Notes under the pieces: generated by a model
The model's database searches: none
Told to the model about the DNA's origin: nothing
Seen by the model: the letters and a program-made list of their open reading frames with translations, nothing else
Shown: positions 11,776 to 21,725 of the stretch, piece after piece
How positions within the stretch are numbered: position 1 is the stretch's first letter
Layout of the letters: each line of letters opens with the position of its first letter
Translations under genes and position numbers: made by a program
Assembly (NCBI RefSeq): GCF_003026455.1
Contig: NZ_PYMB01000006.1
Location: forward strand, 162,805-226,804
Direction: 5' to 3'
DNA length: 64,000 nucleotides
Source: Photobacterium rosenbergii
GTDB lineage: Bacteria; Pseudomonadota; Gammaproteobacteria; Enterobacterales; Vibrionaceae

Positions 11776-12645
11776 TTACCCTATCTTCCCCGTATCAATC
11801 AGCTGCTGGATCAGCGGCCGCATAATCAACTCCATCGCAAAGCTCATCTTGCCGCCGGGCACCACGAGGGTGTTATGGCGCGACATGAATGACCCTTGGA
11901 TCATTGACAGCAGGTAGGGGAAGTCGACATTTTTGATGCCACGGAAACGGATCACCACGAAACTTTCATCCAGGCTCGGGATGGCCTTGGCACTGAATGG
12001 GTTCGAGGTATCGACCGTCGGTACCCGCTGGAAGTTGATATGGGTGCGGGAGAATTGCGGGGTAATGTAGTTGAGGTAATCGTCCATCGAGCGCACGATT
12101 GACTCCATTACGGCTTCGCGGGAGTGGCCACGATCCCGAGTATCCCTGACGATCTTCTGGATCCATTCGAGGTTGACAATCGGCACCATGCCGATGAGCA
12201 GATCGACATGCTGGGCGGCATTGACTTCGCCATCGACCACACCACCGTGTAGGCCTTCATAGAACAGTAAGTCAGTATTTTCTGGCAGAGTTTGCCAAGG
12301 GGTAAATGTCCCTGGCATCTGGTTATACGGTACGGCTTCGTCAAACGTGTGCAGGTAACGGCGGAACTGGCCGCTACCGTCTTCGCCATATTGGCGGAAG
12401 AAAGTTTCCAGTAATGGGAAATCGTTGGCTTGGGGGCCGAAATAGCTGATATGGCGGCCTTGTTCTTTGGCCTTGCGGATTTCGACGTCCATTTCCGGAC
12501 GGGTGAAGCGGTGGAAGCTATCACCTTCAAGCCAGGCAGCATTGATGCTCATCATATTGAACATCTTACGGAATGCTTCGGAGGTGGTAGACGTTCCCGC
12601 CCCCGAGGACCCTGTTACTGCAATAATGGGGTGTTTTGCAGACAT
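11776..12645 (-). CDS. prkB: Phosphoribulokinase-like protein PrkB
   Basis: 289 residues, same length as E. coli PrkB. P-loop VTGSSGAGTSTTSEAF near residues 8-23 and the phosphoribulokinase/uridine-kinase fold. There is no RuBisCO context, so the in vivo substrate is uncertain. The start MSAKHPIIAVTG matches the E. coli protein; an upstream in-frame start 21 nt away is not needed. Confidence 0.93.
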   Translation of the reverse strand: MSAKHPIIAVTGSSGAGTSTTSEAFRKMFNMMSINAAWLEGDSFHRFTRPEMDVEIRKAKEQGRHISYFGPQANDFPLLETFFRQYGEDGSGQFRRYLHTFDEAVPYNQMPGTFTPWQTLPENTDLLFYEGLHGGVVDGEVNAAQHVDLLIGMVPIVNLEWIQKIVRDTRDRGHSREAVMESIVRSMDDYLNYITPQFSRTHINFQRVPTVDTSNPFSAKAIPSLDESFVVIRFRGIKNVDFPYLLSMIQGSFMSRHNTLVVPGGKMSFAMELIMRPLIQQLIDTGKIG

Positions 12646-12751
12646 GACAAACCCTGTCGTTAACATTAACGGAAAGAGTTATTAACAGGGCTGGGCGGTA
12701 AGGTCAAGCCAGGATGTCAAAAATGCCGGGTCTACAGAGTTCGGGGCAAGG

Positions 12752-12973
12752 TTAACTTTGACCCAATTGGCGTTTGGATTTGATATCGATAGTCTCGTGC
12801 AGTTCGGAATACACAATCACCGCTTCACCGCTTTGCAGTTGCTTGCGTACCCGGTCGACCTTGGCAGCCAGAGACAACTCGCGCTCGCCATAGTCAGTCC
12901 CTTCACGCAATACGAAATGCTCGATAATGTTAGTCAGGGTATCAGGGTCAAGGTCTTGCCAGGGGATGTTCAT
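12752..12973 (-). CDS. yheU: UPF0270 protein YheU
   Basis: 73 residues beginning [20 protein letters not shown], a clear YheU (UPF0270) match. Small, acidic, cytosolic, of unknown function. It lies between prkB and yheT as in enterobacteria. Confidence 0.92.
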   Translation of the reverse strand: MNIPWQDLDPDTLTNIIEHFVLREGTDYGERELSLAAKVDRVRKQLQSGEAVIVYSELHETIDIKSKRQLGQS

Positions 12974-13044
12974 GGTTAGGGCTTTTCTGTTGCGGATAGT
13001 TAGGGCAATTATATTGGCAAAAGCATCAGTTGTAGAGAGAAGAG

Positions 13045-13142
13045 CCTAGTTCCTGGTTCCTAGATCCTAGGCAGAGCAAGATCATGATATTTAAGCCCCA
13101 GAGTAGTCGCACATCTTTCCAGGATCTAGGTTCTAGGATCTA
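13045..13142. repeat. Two degenerate CCTAGNN heptamer tracts in inverted orientation
   Basis: Left tract 13045-13071 reads CCTAGTT CCTGGTT CCTAGAT CCTAGG. Right tract 13119-13142, read on the minus strand, gives the same type of units. Together they can fold into an imperfect hairpin with a ~47-nt loop. The right tract encodes the last residues of YheT. Confidence 0.85.
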
Positions 13143-14106
13143 AAACCTTCCTAAACCACTCCGGTACCGTCTTCTCGAGCCAGAAATCCGGTTGGCGCCA
13201 TGATCCGGTGACAAACCCGACATGGCCGCCGTATTGGCAGAGATCGTATTGGATGTGTGGTGGCAGCGGTTCTGTGGGGATCACCGCCTCGGTCATGAAC
13301 GGGTCATCCTTGGCATGGATCACCCTAAGTGGAACGGCCACGTCAGCAAGGCGGGGCAGGCCACTGCAGCGCTGGTAATAATCGGCGGCATCTTTGAAGC
13401 CGTGCAGCGGCGCAGTGACGTGTTCGTCAAACTGCCACAGGGTTTGCAGTTGCCCTGCAACTTCATTTGATACCGGCATATCATCAGGAAGGGCAGCGAT
13501 TTTCCGGCTCAGGTTACGCTTCATCGAGCCAAGCAGGTATTGCTGGTAGATTTTGGAGAATCCCTGCTGGATCCTTTCCGAGCAGGCAGCGAGATCCAAC
13601 GGTGGGGAGATCACCTGTGCGGCGGAGAGTTCGGAGTGCTCCCCGCTTTCTGCTAGGTAGTTCACCAGCATATTGCCCCCAAGCGACACACCGACGGCGA
13701 CAAAGGGCTGGGTAGGTAATTGTTGGCGCAACCACTGGATAAAGAAACGGGCGTCGCTGGTTTCCCCCGAGTGGTAGCTGCGTGGCATGCGGTTCATCTC
13801 GCCACTGCAGCCGCGAAAGTGCATCATTACCGCGAGCCAACCTTGTTGCTTGGCGGCATGAAGCAACCCATTTGCATAGGGGCTGTGGAAACTGCCTTCA
13901 AGGCCATGGAACAGGATCATCACCGGCTGCTCGGGGTGGCAATCGGCAACAGGCGCTGTCCAGGCTAAGTCGAGGAAATCACCATCAGGCGTCTCAATCC
14001 GCTGGGTGAGGGGAGTGAACAATGGCTTGCGACGCAAAAAGCGCGGCAGCAGGGTTTGCAGGTGGGGGTTTGCTAGCCCTTTGGCTGGCTGGAAAGCCAT
14101 TGTCAT
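13126..14106 (-). CDS. yheT: Alpha/beta hydrolase YheT
   Basis: 326 residues. Catalytic triad of the family: nucleophile Ser in GVSLGGN (near residue 144), Asp in KDDPFMT (near 272) and His in GGHVGFV (near 300); oxyanion region LFHGLEGS. Carboxylesterase-like, substrate unknown. Stands before yheU as in E. coli. Its final LDPRT is written by the adjacent heptamer repeat, so the C-terminus may vary between strains. Confidence 0.93.
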   Translation of the reverse strand: MTMAFQPAKGLANPHLQTLLPRFLRRKPLFTPLTQRIETPDGDFLDLAWTAPVADCHPEQPVMILFHGLEGSFHSPYANGLLHAAKQQGWLAVMMHFRGCSGEMNRMPRSYHSGETSDARFFIQWLRQQLPTQPFVAVGVSLGGNMLVNYLAESGEHSELSAAQVISPPLDLAACSERIQQGFSKIYQQYLLGSMKRNLSRKIAALPDDMPVSNEVAGQLQTLWQFDEHVTAPLHGFKDAADYYQRCSGLPRLADVAVPLRVIHAKDDPFMTEAVIPTEPLPPHIQYDLCQYGGHVGFVTGSWRQPDFWLEKTVPEWFRKVLDPRT

Positions 14107-14126
14107 AACGGTTCCTCGAAGTGGTT

Positions 14127-14615
14127 CTATTTCGCCATCAGTTTATCTATCAATGCCACAGCCCCCAGGCGATGGCAATAGCGGGCAAGGTTTGCACCGG
14201 GTACATGCTCTGCTACGTGGCGGAGCGGCATTTGGTTTAACGCTGCAATCAAGTCGTGCTGTTGTTGGCGCTCCATTTGCAATTCGAAGTTTTTGAGCTG
14301 CTCGTATCCGTCGCTATCTAGCTGGGGTTTCAATGAGCGGCGCATGTGGTGGTAGCGTTCGAGCAGGCCCTCAGTCGGTTTGAGGCTCTGCTCGAGTTGC
14401 TGCCGTTGTTCCTGTGTCAGGTCAATAGACTGCGCATCGAGCCAGATCATTAGCAGGGCCAGGTTGACGCTCCCGCTGTGGAAAGTTTGCAGGGCCAGGC
14501 AGGCGGCCTCAACGTCCGCCTTAAAGTAGTGAGTGTAGCTAAACTGCCAGAAGGCATCATGGCTCAGCGGCTCGCGCTTCGAACCATGACGGCAAGGCTC
14601 ATCATTCAGGGGCAT
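14127..14615 (-). CDS. TIGR02444-type hypothetical protein
   Basis: 162 residues, helical and Gln-rich. It begins with FWQFSYTHYFKADVEAACLAL, the region typical of the short TIGR02444 proteins found next to yheS in vibrios and pseudomonads. Function unknown; no signal peptide or membrane segment. It overlaps the end of yheS by 14 nt, so translational coupling is likely. Confidence 0.8.
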   Translation of the reverse strand: MPLNDEPCRHGSKREPLSHDAFWQFSYTHYFKADVEAACLALQTFHSGSVNLALLMIWLDAQSIDLTQEQRQQLEQSLKPTEGLLERYHHMRRSLKPQLDSDGYEQLKNFELQMERQQQHDLIAALNQMPLRHVAEHVPGANLARYCHRLGAVALIDKLMAK

Positions 14616-16524
14616 GTTGCTGCTCCATTGACTCCAGTTCTTCCTGTAGCTCCATCCACTCCATTTCTACCTCTTCCAGCGATGACTTGGCATCCGCTTG
14701 GATCTGTAGCTGCTCATTCAGCAAAGCTTTGTTCTCCGCCTCATAAATGCTGCTGTCACTGAGCTTGGCTTCGGCATCAGTGATAGCGGCATTGAGCTTG
14801 TCCATCTTGGTTTCAAGCTGGGTGATCTTCTTACGGAGCGGAGCTGTCAGCTTACGCAGTTCTGCCTCTAGGCGCTTTTGTTCTTTGCGCGAAGCGGCGC
14901 TGTTGTCTTTAGTCACTTCCGGCTTGCTGGCCTGCATTTCTCGGCGCTCGTTACGCTGCTGCTCGGTCAACCATTTGTGGTAATCGTTGAGATCACCGTT
15001 GAACGGGACGACCTGACGGTCGTGAACGAGGTAAAGGTCATCAGTTGTCGCCCGCAATAGGAAACGGTCGTGGCTGACAATGACCATTGCGCCGTCATAG
15101 GACTGCAGGGCGAGTGTCAGGGCCTGGCGCATATCGAGATCCAGGTGGTTGGTCGGTTCATCGAGTAGCAGCAGGTTAGGGCGTTGCCATACGATAAGGG
15201 CCAGTACCAGACGGGCCTTTTCCCCGCCGGAGAATGGGCCGACTTTTTCTAATGCCTTGTCACCGAGGAAGCCGAAGCTGCCGAGGTAGTCACGTAACTG
15301 CTGCTCGGTAGCCTGCGGCGCAATACGCGCCATATGTTGGACCGGGGTATCGTCCATATACAGGGTTTCAAGTTGGTGCTGGGCGAAGTAGCCAATCTTC
15401 ACCCCCTGTGAGTAGGCGAGGTCCCCGGCCTTGGCAGGCAGTTCGCCAGCCAGCATCTTGATCAGGGTCGATTTACCGGCGCCGTTACGGCCAAGTAGGC
15501 CAATTCGGCTTCCCGGCACCAGGTTCAACCGGATCTTTTCAAGGATCAGGTTGTCACCGTAACCCGCTGCCACCTGATCCATCATCAGGATAGGGTTCGG
15601 CAGGGCGCTGGGTTCGCGGAACTCGAAACTGAAGGGGTTATCGAACTGGGCCGGTAACACTTTTTCCATCCGCTCCAGGGCTTTGATCCGGCTCTGGGCC
15701 TGACGGGCCTTGCTGGCCTTGTAACGGAAGCGGTCGATGTAAGATTGCATGTGGGCCATTTGCTTTTGCTGCTTCTGGTACATTGCCTGTTGCAACACCA
15801 GCTTTTCCGCCCGCTGGGTTTCAAACGATGAGTAGTTACCGGTGTAACTGTTCATGGTCTGGTTTTCAATATGGATGATCCGGTTGACGATAGGGTCAAG
15901 GAAGTCACGGTCGTGCGAGATCAATACCAGCGTGCCACGGTAGCTTTGCAGCCATTTCTCCAGCCACATGACAGCATCGAGATCCAAGTGGTTGGTTGGT
16001 TCATCGAGTAACAGTAGGTCTGAGCGGCAAAGCAGGGCCTGGGCAAGGTTGAGGCGCATACGCCAACCACCCGAGAATTGGGTTAGGTGCCATTGCATTT
16101 GTTCCTGCGAGAAACCCAAACCGTCCAGCAGTTCGGCGGCACGGGCACGGATACTGTAGCCACCAATGGCTTCTAGCTTGCCATGTAATTCTGCAACCTT
16201 GGTACCATTGTCTGCTTGCTCGGCAGCAAGTAGATCTGCTTCCAATTGGCGGTATTCACGGTCACCGTCAATGACATATTCCAGTGCCTCGCGCTCAAGG
16301 GCAGGGGTTTCCTGGGCAACCCAGGCCAACTCCCAGTTTGCTGGGTACTGGCAGTTACCGGCATCGACACTCAGCTCATGCTTGAGCAGGGCAAACAGGG
16401 TGGACTTACCACAGCCATTTTTGCCGACCAGACCGACTTTGTCGCCCGGGTGGATAGTCGCCGTGGCTTGGTCAAGCAGGATCTTGCCACCGCGTAGAAG
16501 TTGGATATCGGAAAAAGTGATCAT
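14602..16524 (-). CDS. yheS: ABC-F family ATPase YheS
   Basis: 640 residues with two ABC domains and no membrane part. Walker A GLVGKNGCGKST (near residue 33) and GLLGRNGAGKST (near 345), signatures FSGGWRMRL and FSGGEKARL, Walker B LLLLDEPTNHLD twice, and an Arg/Lys-rich interdomain linker. C-terminal coiled coil from ~530. ABC-F proteins bind the ribosomal E site; YheS helps with difficult nascent chains. The start MITFSDIQ matches E. coli YheS; an in-frame ATG 30 nt upstream is less likely. Confidence 0.95.
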   Translation of the reverse strand: MITFSDIQLLRGGKILLDQATATIHPGDKVGLVGKNGCGKSTLFALLKHELSVDAGNCQYPANWELAWVAQETPALEREALEYVIDGDREYRQLEADLLAAEQADNGTKVAELHGKLEAIGGYSIRARAAELLDGLGFSQEQMQWHLTQFSGGWRMRLNLAQALLCRSDLLLLDEPTNHLDLDAVMWLEKWLQSYRGTLVLISHDRDFLDPIVNRIIHIENQTMNSYTGNYSSFETQRAEKLVLQQAMYQKQQKQMAHMQSYIDRFRYKASKARQAQSRIKALERMEKVLPAQFDNPFSFEFREPSALPNPILMMDQVAAGYGDNLILEKIRLNLVPGSRIGLLGRNGAGKSTLIKMLAGELPAKAGDLAYSQGVKIGYFAQHQLETLYMDDTPVQHMARIAPQATEQQLRDYLGSFGFLGDKALEKVGPFSGGEKARLVLALIVWQRPNLLLLDEPTNHLDLDMRQALTLALQSYDGAMVIVSHDRFLLRATTDDLYLVHDRQVVPFNGDLNDYHKWLTEQQRNERREMQASKPEVTKDNSAASRKEQKRLEAELRKLTAPLRKKITQLETKMDKLNAAITDAEAKLSDSSIYEAENKALLNEQLQIQADAKSSLEEVEMEWMELQEELESMEQQHAPE

Positions 16525-16767
16525 TGACTGTGCCGGGGGTGCCCCGCTCCGCAAAAACTAAATGCAAGAAATAAGTGCGGAGTCTACCGCAAAGCGGCGG
16601 TGACCGCTAATACCTGCCATAGCGGAAGAAAAAACAAACAAGGTGGCAATGGGAGGCGATTAATCGATCCTCTTTGGCTGCAATTATGTATTATGTTGAT
16701 ATAGGTTAATAAAACGTTGTAACCCATGGCGAAATAGGCATATTTTGCTGTTGTAACAAGGAATGCT

Positions 16768-17337
16768 ATGTCAGCAAAAGGACTTCCACGCATACTCGTA
16801 CTTTATGCCCATCCTGATCCGGAGGCATCGGTTGCTAACCGCGCCATGCTGGCGGCGATCAGCCGGCTCCCCCATGTCACGGTCCATGACCTCTATGCGG
16901 CCTATCCCGACTTCTTTATCGATATTACTTTTGAACGCGAGCTAGTCCGGGACCACGACATCATCGTTTTCCAGCACCCGCTTTATATGTATTCCTGCCC
17001 GTCGCTGCTCAAGGAGTGGATAGACGTCGTCTTGAGCAAAGGGTTTGCCCATGGTGAAGGCACCCAAACCCAGGGTAAGTATTGGCGTTCGGTGATCACC
17101 ACTGGCGGGGCGGCTGAGGCGTATACCCCAGACGGTTACAACCGTTGCAGCGTTGATGAAATCCTCCGCCCGTTCGAACTGAGTGCCATGCTGTGCCGGA
17201 TGGAGTGGCTGCCGCCGTTGGTGTTGCACTGGGCCCGGCGGATACCTGCCGGGGAACGTGAACAACATGCCGAAGACTATCGTCAGTGGCTTGAAGCGCC
17301 AATGGCCCTGATGGAGGAAGCGAAGTATGGCGAGTGA
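16768..17337 (+). CDS. kefG: KefG, ancillary flavoprotein of KefB
   Basis: 189 residues, NAD(P)H dehydrogenase (quinone)-like flavodoxin fold: [12 protein letters not shown] at the N-terminus, [17 protein letters not shown] in the flavin region, [13 protein letters not shown] after it. Required for full activity of the KefB potassium efflux channel. SD aacaaggaa. It overlaps kefB by 11 nt. Confidence 0.94.
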   Translation: MSAKGLPRILVLYAHPDPEASVANRAMLAAISRLPHVTVHDLYAAYPDFFIDITFERELVRDHDIIVFQHPLYMYSCPSLLKEWIDVVLSKGFAHGEGTQTQGKYWRSVITTGGAAEAYTPDGYNRCSVDEILRPFELSAMLCRMEWLPPLVLHWARRIPAGEREQHAEDYRQWLEAPMALMEEAKYGE

Positions 17338-19138
17338 TGTATTGTCGGTCAGTGTTGTGTTCCTAGCCGCAGCGGTGGTGGCTGTGCCGATTGCCCAACG
17401 TTTGGGGCTGGGCTCTGTTTTAGGGTATTTGTTGGCGGGGATCGCTATTGGCCCGTGGGGGCTGAGGCTGATTTCTGATGTGGATGCTATTCTCCATTTC
17501 TCCGAATTTGGTGTGGTGCTGCTGCTGTTCCTGATTGGCCTTGAACTAAACCCCAAGAAGCTGTGGCAGATGCGCAAGCCTATTTTGGGGTTGGGCGGTA
17601 GCCAGGTGGTGGTCACCAGTTTGGTGATTGCAGCACTGGTGTTGATGCTGGCCGGCCAGTCATTGCTACCTGCGGTTTCTTGGCGTGATGCGCTAGTGGT
17701 TGGGATGGGGTTGGCGTTGTCGTCAACGGCGATTGCCTTACGTGTTATTGAAGAGCAAAACCTTGGAGGTAGTGAAACCGGTCAGTCCGGGTTTGCGGTG
17801 CTGCTGTTTCAAGATATTGCCGTGATCCCTATGTTGGCGATACTGCCGGTCTTAGCGGGTGGTGGCGGTGGCAGCTGGATTGATTTTGCCTGGATGATAG
17901 GCGGGATCCTTGCCCTGTTGGTCGGCGGTCACTTTCTGTTGCGGCCATTGTTCCGCTGGGTGGTGATGAGCGGTGTGCGTGAGTTGTTCAATGTCGCGGC
18001 CCTGCTTCTGGTGATCGGTATTGCTCTGGGAATGCAGTCGCTTGGGCTGTCGATGGCGCTCGGTACTTTCTTGGCCGGGGTCTTGCTGGCCGAGAGTGAA
18101 TACCGCCATGAGCTGGAAATTGCCATTGAGCCTTTCAAAGGGTTGTTGCTGGGCCTGTTTTTCATCTCGGTGGGGATGGCGGTTAACCTCGGGCTACTGT
18201 TGCAATACCCATTGCAGATCCTGCTAGCCGTCATTGCCCTAATTAGTATCAAAGGTTTTATTTTGTATGGGCTGGCACGTATTTTTGGCACCCGAGCTAA
18301 ATCACGCAGCCAGATGGCGGCGATCCTTAGCCAGGGTGGGGAGTTCGCTTTTGTCCTGTTTACCGCCGCAATGGGTGAGGGGTTATTGGGTGGAGAGTTG
18401 TCAGCGTTCCTGCTGGTGGTCGTGAGCCTGTCGATGATGACGACGCCGCTGATTTTACTGCTGCAGGACAAATGGTTTGTTTACACCTTTAAGGCGGAAG
18501 CCGAGGCTGAGCTAGAATCAGACGTGATAGACCGTGAACCGCGAGTGATTATCACTGGTTTCGGTCGCTTCGGTCAGGTTGTGGGGCGATTACTGTTTGC
18601 CAATAAAATCCGGGTGACGGTACTGGAGCGGGACCCAAGCCAGATCCAATTCCTGCGTAAATTCGGCTACAAGGTGTATTACGGTGATGCCACCCAATTG
18701 GAATTACTGCGTGCCGCTGGGGCCGATAAGGCAGAAGCTATTATCATCTGTACCGATGAACCCGACGAGGTGATGGAAGTGGTCGATTTATGCCAGCAAT
18801 ATTTCCCCAACCTCAAAGTACTGGCAAGGGCCCGCAGCCGGGTTGAAGCTCACCAGTTGCTTAGCCATGGCGTCGAGAATTTTTCCCGTGAAACTTTTGC
18901 CGGTGCCCTTGATTTGGGCCGCCAGGCCCTCATATCTCTGGGTATGCACCCCTATCAGGCCAAGCGGGCTGAAGCCCATTTCCGCCGCTTGGATACCACC
19001 GCGCTGAGAGATCTGTTGCCGCAACACTCGGAAGATGTCCATCTAGCAACCCGGGCACGTGAAGCGCGCAAAGAGCTTGAAGAGATCTTTGATAGGGAAA
19101 TGCGGGGAGAGCGGGAGCGTCATAACGGCTGGGATTGA
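17327..19138 (+). CDS. kefB: Glutathione-regulated K+/H+ efflux protein KefB
   Basis: 603 residues. N-terminal CPA2 antiporter domain of ~12 membrane segments (residues ~5-380), then a RCK/KTN NAD-binding domain starting [17 protein letters not shown] (~405). Conserved [10 protein letters not shown] and ESEYRHELE loops. It protects against electrophiles by potassium release and cytoplasmic acidification when glutathione adducts bind. kefG-kefB are cotranscribed. Confidence 0.95.
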   Translation: MASDVLSVSVVFLAAAVVAVPIAQRLGLGSVLGYLLAGIAIGPWGLRLISDVDAILHFSEFGVVLLLFLIGLELNPKKLWQMRKPILGLGGSQVVVTSLVIAALVLMLAGQSLLPAVSWRDALVVGMGLALSSTAIALRVIEEQNLGGSETGQSGFAVLLFQDIAVIPMLAILPVLAGGGGGSWIDFAWMIGGILALLVGGHFLLRPLFRWVVMSGVRELFNVAALLLVIGIALGMQSLGLSMALGTFLAGVLLAESEYRHELEIAIEPFKGLLLGLFFISVGMAVNLGLLLQYPLQILLAVIALISIKGFILYGLARIFGTRAKSRSQMAAILSQGGEFAFVLFTAAMGEGLLGGELSAFLLVVVSLSMMTTPLILLLQDKWFVYTFKAEAEAELESDVIDREPRVIITGFGRFGQVVGRLLFANKIRVTVLERDPSQIQFLRKFGYKVYYGDATQLELLRAAGADKAEAIIICTDEPDEVMEVVDLCQQYFPNLKVLARARSRVEAHQLLSHGVENFSRETFAGALDLGRQALISLGMHPYQAKRAEAHFRRLDTTALRDLLPQHSEDVHLATRAREARKELEEIFDREMRGERERHNGWD

Positions 19139-19191
19139 CCAGTCCTTAAATGCTAGTGACATCAACGAACATAGTGGCAAGGAGCGAAAGC

Positions 19192-19404
19192 ATGGCCAAG
19201 AAACGGTTTATCGCCGGTGCAGTCTGTCCAAGCTGTAGTCAGCAAGATACATTGCGCTGGTGGCAGGAAAATGAGGTCGAGCGGGTTGAATGTGTATCCT
19301 GCGGTCATACCGATACCAGAGCACCCCAGTCCGTAGAGCAGAGCGATCAACTCTCTTCGCAAACCAAACAACAGGTTATCGGGATTTTCAAACCCGAGGA
19401 CTAA
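19192..19404 (+). CDS. yheV: YheV family zinc-ribbon protein
   Basis: 70 residues with two CxxC pairs (CPSC and CVSC) that should bind zinc; the YheV family. Function unknown. The start at 19192 follows aaggagcg at good spacing. Between kefB and slyD, the same order as E. coli kefGB-yheV-slyD neighbourhood. Confidence 0.9.
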   Translation: MAKKRFIAGAVCPSCSQQDTLRWWQENEVERVECVSCGHTDTRAPQSVEQSDQLSSQTKQQVIGIFKPED

Positions 19405-19506
19405 GTAGGCTGAACAGCCTTTAAACAGAATATTGGCATCTTGCTGCCATTATCCGGTATCATGCGGGCGAAATCCTTTGATACCCAGTTCAAAATTGGA
19501 GTAAAC

Positions 19507-20076
19507 ATGAAAGTCGCTAAAGACATCGTAGTAAGCCTGGCTTACCAAGTTAAGACCGAAGAAGGCGTTGTTGTTGACCAGTCGACAACTGAAGCACCTC
19601 TTGATTACCTACACGGCCACAACAACCTGATCGTAGGTTTGGAGAAGGCGCTTGAAGGCCGTGAAGCTGGCGACAAGTTTGAAGTGACAGTTGCTCCAGA
19701 AGAAGCTTACGGCGAGCATATCGATGCGATGGTTCAGCGTGTACCGGCTGACGTTTTCCAGGGCGTAGATGAAATCACTGTTGGCATGCGTTTCCTAGCA
19801 GACACTGATCAGGGCCCAATCCCTGTAGAAGTGACTGAAGTTGACGGTGACCACGTTGTTGTCGACGGCAACCACATGCTAGCTGGTCAAACTCTGACTT
19901 TCGGCGTAGAAGTTGTTGCTGTTCGCGCTGCGACTGAAGAAGAAATCGCTCACGGCCATATCCACCAAGGTGGCGGCTGTTGTGGTGGCGGTAGCTGCGG
20001 CGACCACGACCACGGTGAGAAAGAAGAAGGCTGCTGCGGCGGCGAAGAAAAAGGCGGCTGCGGCTGCTCGCACTAA
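19507..20076 (+). CDS. slyD: FKBP-type peptidyl-prolyl isomerase SlyD
   Basis: 189 residues. FKBP domain with an inserted chaperone flap (residues ~1-150) and a Cys/His-rich metal tail (residues ~155-189: HGHIHQGGGCCGGGSC, then DHDHG, GCCGG and GCGCSH). Prolyl isomerase and chaperone that delivers nickel for hydrogenase assembly in enterobacteria. The start at 19507 follows ttggag. A terminator follows. Confidence 0.96.
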   Translation: MKVAKDIVVSLAYQVKTEEGVVVDQSTTEAPLDYLHGHNNLIVGLEKALEGREAGDKFEVTVAPEEAYGEHIDAMVQRVPADVFQGVDEITVGMRFLADTDQGPIPVEVTEVDGDHVVVDGNHMLAGQTLTFGVEVVAVRAATEEEIAHGHIHQGGGCCGGGSCGDHDHGEKEEGCCGGEEKGGCGCSH

Positions 20077-20099
20077 TCATTCTTAATGATTAAGTGATC

Positions 20100-20131
20100 A
20101 AAAACGGGAAGCATTTTGGCTTCCCGTTTTT
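20100..20131 (+). terminator. Rho-independent terminator after slyD
   Basis: Stem AAAACGGGAAGC / GCTTCCCGTTTT with a T run. Confidence 0.92.
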
Positions 20132-20272
20132 ATTTTGATGCCTTTTGGGATGGTCCTGAGGTTCTATGGCCCTATGGAAGAGCAGTAAAGCTCATACTTT
20201 TCTAGTCTGGGGTTGAACTTTAGCTCAATACATATGGAGAATATTGACTCCCTACCGGCATAGTAATTTTGC

Positions 20273-20320
20273 ACAGCACCACAGCACCACAGCACCACAG
20301 CACCACAGCACCACAGCACC
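20273..20320. repeat. Tandem octamer array ACAGCACC
   Basis: Six perfect copies of ACAGCACC between the slyD terminator and the convergent slyX stop. Confidence 0.97.
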
Positions 20321-20344
20321 TAGGACCCAGTACCACTTGCCCAG

Positions 20345-20566
20345 TTAATAATGCGGCGGCGGTGTTTCTTCCGACTCGCTGGCCAGGTTGGACGGCTCCA
20401 TCCCTTTGACCTTGCCGACCATGAACTTCAGTTGGGTCTGCATCTTATCAATCAGGAACTGCTGCTCGGTCAGGGCCTGGTTGAGATCCTCGATGGTTTG
20501 CTCTTGGAAAGCCTGCTTCATTTCAAGCTCGTCAATACGGGCCTGTAGCTGTTCGATTTCTTTCAT
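20345..20566 (-). CDS. slyX: SlyX family protein
   Basis: 73 residues, almost entirely a predicted coiled coil (heptads through residues 1-50) ending in the typical PPPHY. SlyX function is unknown. Convergent with slyD, as in E. coli. It directly follows the WD40 gene on the same strand (4-nt gap), so they are probably cotranscribed. Confidence 0.92.
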   Translation of the reverse strand: MKEIEQLQARIDELEMKQAFQEQTIEDLNQALTEQQFLIDKMQTQLKFMVGKVKGMEPSNLASESEETPPPHY

Positions 20567-20570
20567 TGCG

Positions 20571-21575
20571 TTATTCCGTCGTCCATTGCTGGGCGATACC
20601 TGCTGACGTTCCCGAGATCACATGACCGTCGGGCGTAATGGCCACATCATACACCACCGCAGCGGGTGGTCGAGTATCTTGTTTGGCTGCTGCTTCCCAG
20701 CGACCTAGGTTATCACCGCTTTGGGTGTCCCACAGTTCAACCCGGCGGGCAGGGGTACCTGTGGCAAGCAACTTGCCGTCATCGGAGAAGCGGGCACTGG
20801 ATAAGATCTGCTGGCGGAGCCTAACCTCCAGGGAGGAGACTTGTTCACCACTTTGCAGATCCCAGATAGTAATGTTGTTGCTACCATCGGCTGTCATCAC
20901 CAGTTTACCATCCCGTTGCAGTGCCACCCGGCTGATCCGGCTTTGGTGTTCGAACTGCTGAATGATCTGGCCGCTCTGGGTATCCCACAGGTAGGCGGAA
21001 TGGTCATTGCCACCCGACAGGGCATAACGGCCATTGGCAGAAATAGCGACGGAATTGACTTTTTCTCGGTGGGCAAGGAACTCTAGTCGTCTTCCGCTGC
21101 CCAAGTCGACGTACAGGGCTTTACTATTGGACAGTGCTAATAGCACATGCTGGCCATTGTTGGCGATAGCGGCATCACGGATAAGGCCGTCGGAAATCGA
21201 CCACAGGCCCTCTGATTGCCCCCAGGCTAAGTCCCATACCGCGAAGTTTTGTGCGGTTGCAGTAATGGCATAGCGGCCATTATCGGAAATCTGGCTGCTG
21301 AGCACCGTATTGTGATATGGATCTTGAGAACCAAACTCAGCTAACTTTTTGTTTTGCTGTAAGTCCCACAGCACGATACCTTGTTGGGCTGAGTGGTAGA
21401 GGGCAAACCGTCCGTCCCGGCTGAGGCTAAAACTGGTGGTACCTTCTGGAGCCAAGTTCCAGCGATTGAGCTCTGTACCGGAAAAAAAACAGCCAGTGAG
21501 GATGAAAAGTGCCAAAATGAAACATGGCACGTATCTTTTTGTTTGCATTAAGGTCTGGTTCCACTTGGTTAACAC
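20571..21575 (-). CDS. WD40-repeat lipoprotein
   Basis: 334 residues. A lipobox (FILTGC, Cys 29) follows a hydrophobic segment, so export and lipidation are expected. The rest is ~6-7 WD40 blades with repeated AIS.DGRYAL.....HSAYLWD.Q.G patterns, a beta-propeller scaffold. The GTG start at 21575 is preferred for its AAGGA SD; ATG at 21548 (Cys 20) also gives a complete signal peptide. Function unknown; cotranscribed with slyX. Confidence 0.85.
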   Translation of the reverse strand: MLTKWNQTLMQTKRYVPCFILALFILTGCFFSGTELNRWNLAPEGTTSFSLSRDGRFALYHSAQQGIVLWDLQQNKKLAEFGSQDPYHNTVLSSQISDNGRYAITATAQNFAVWDLAWGQSEGLWSISDGLIRDAAIANNGQHVLLALSNSKALYVDLGSGRRLEFLAHREKVNSVAISANGRYALSGGNDHSAYLWDTQSGQIIQQFEHQSRISRVALQRDGKLVMTADGSNNITIWDLQSGEQVSSLEVRLRQQILSSARFSDDGKLLATGTPARRVELWDTQSGDNLGRWEAAAKQDTRPPAAVVYDVAITPDGHVISGTSAGIAQQWTTE

Positions 21576-21587
21576 ATAGTGTCATTT

Positions 21588-21624
21588 CCTTATGAATGCA
21601 CTGCCGGGCAGTGAATTCATAAGG
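21588..21624. promoter_or_regulatory. 37-nt near-perfect palindrome (possible operator)
   Basis: Arms of 18 nt (CCTTATGAATGCACTGCC / GGCAGTGAATTCATAAGG) with one mismatch around a single central G. Lies between the divergent WD40 lipoprotein gene and fkpA and contains the likely SD of the former. No T run on either side, so not a terminator. Confidence 0.6.
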
Positions 21625-21725
21625 TGCATATTAGTATATTGATCTACAGTGCTTTTCATACCGCTTGATGAAAAGGCTGGTGACTGATTTTTGAGGCATT
21701 GCCTCAGTTTAAAATGGAGAAATAC

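Noticed and set aside
16942..17616. 224-codon antisense frame opposite kefG/kefB
   Set aside because: Covers two overlapping well-conserved genes and shows no recognisable domain.
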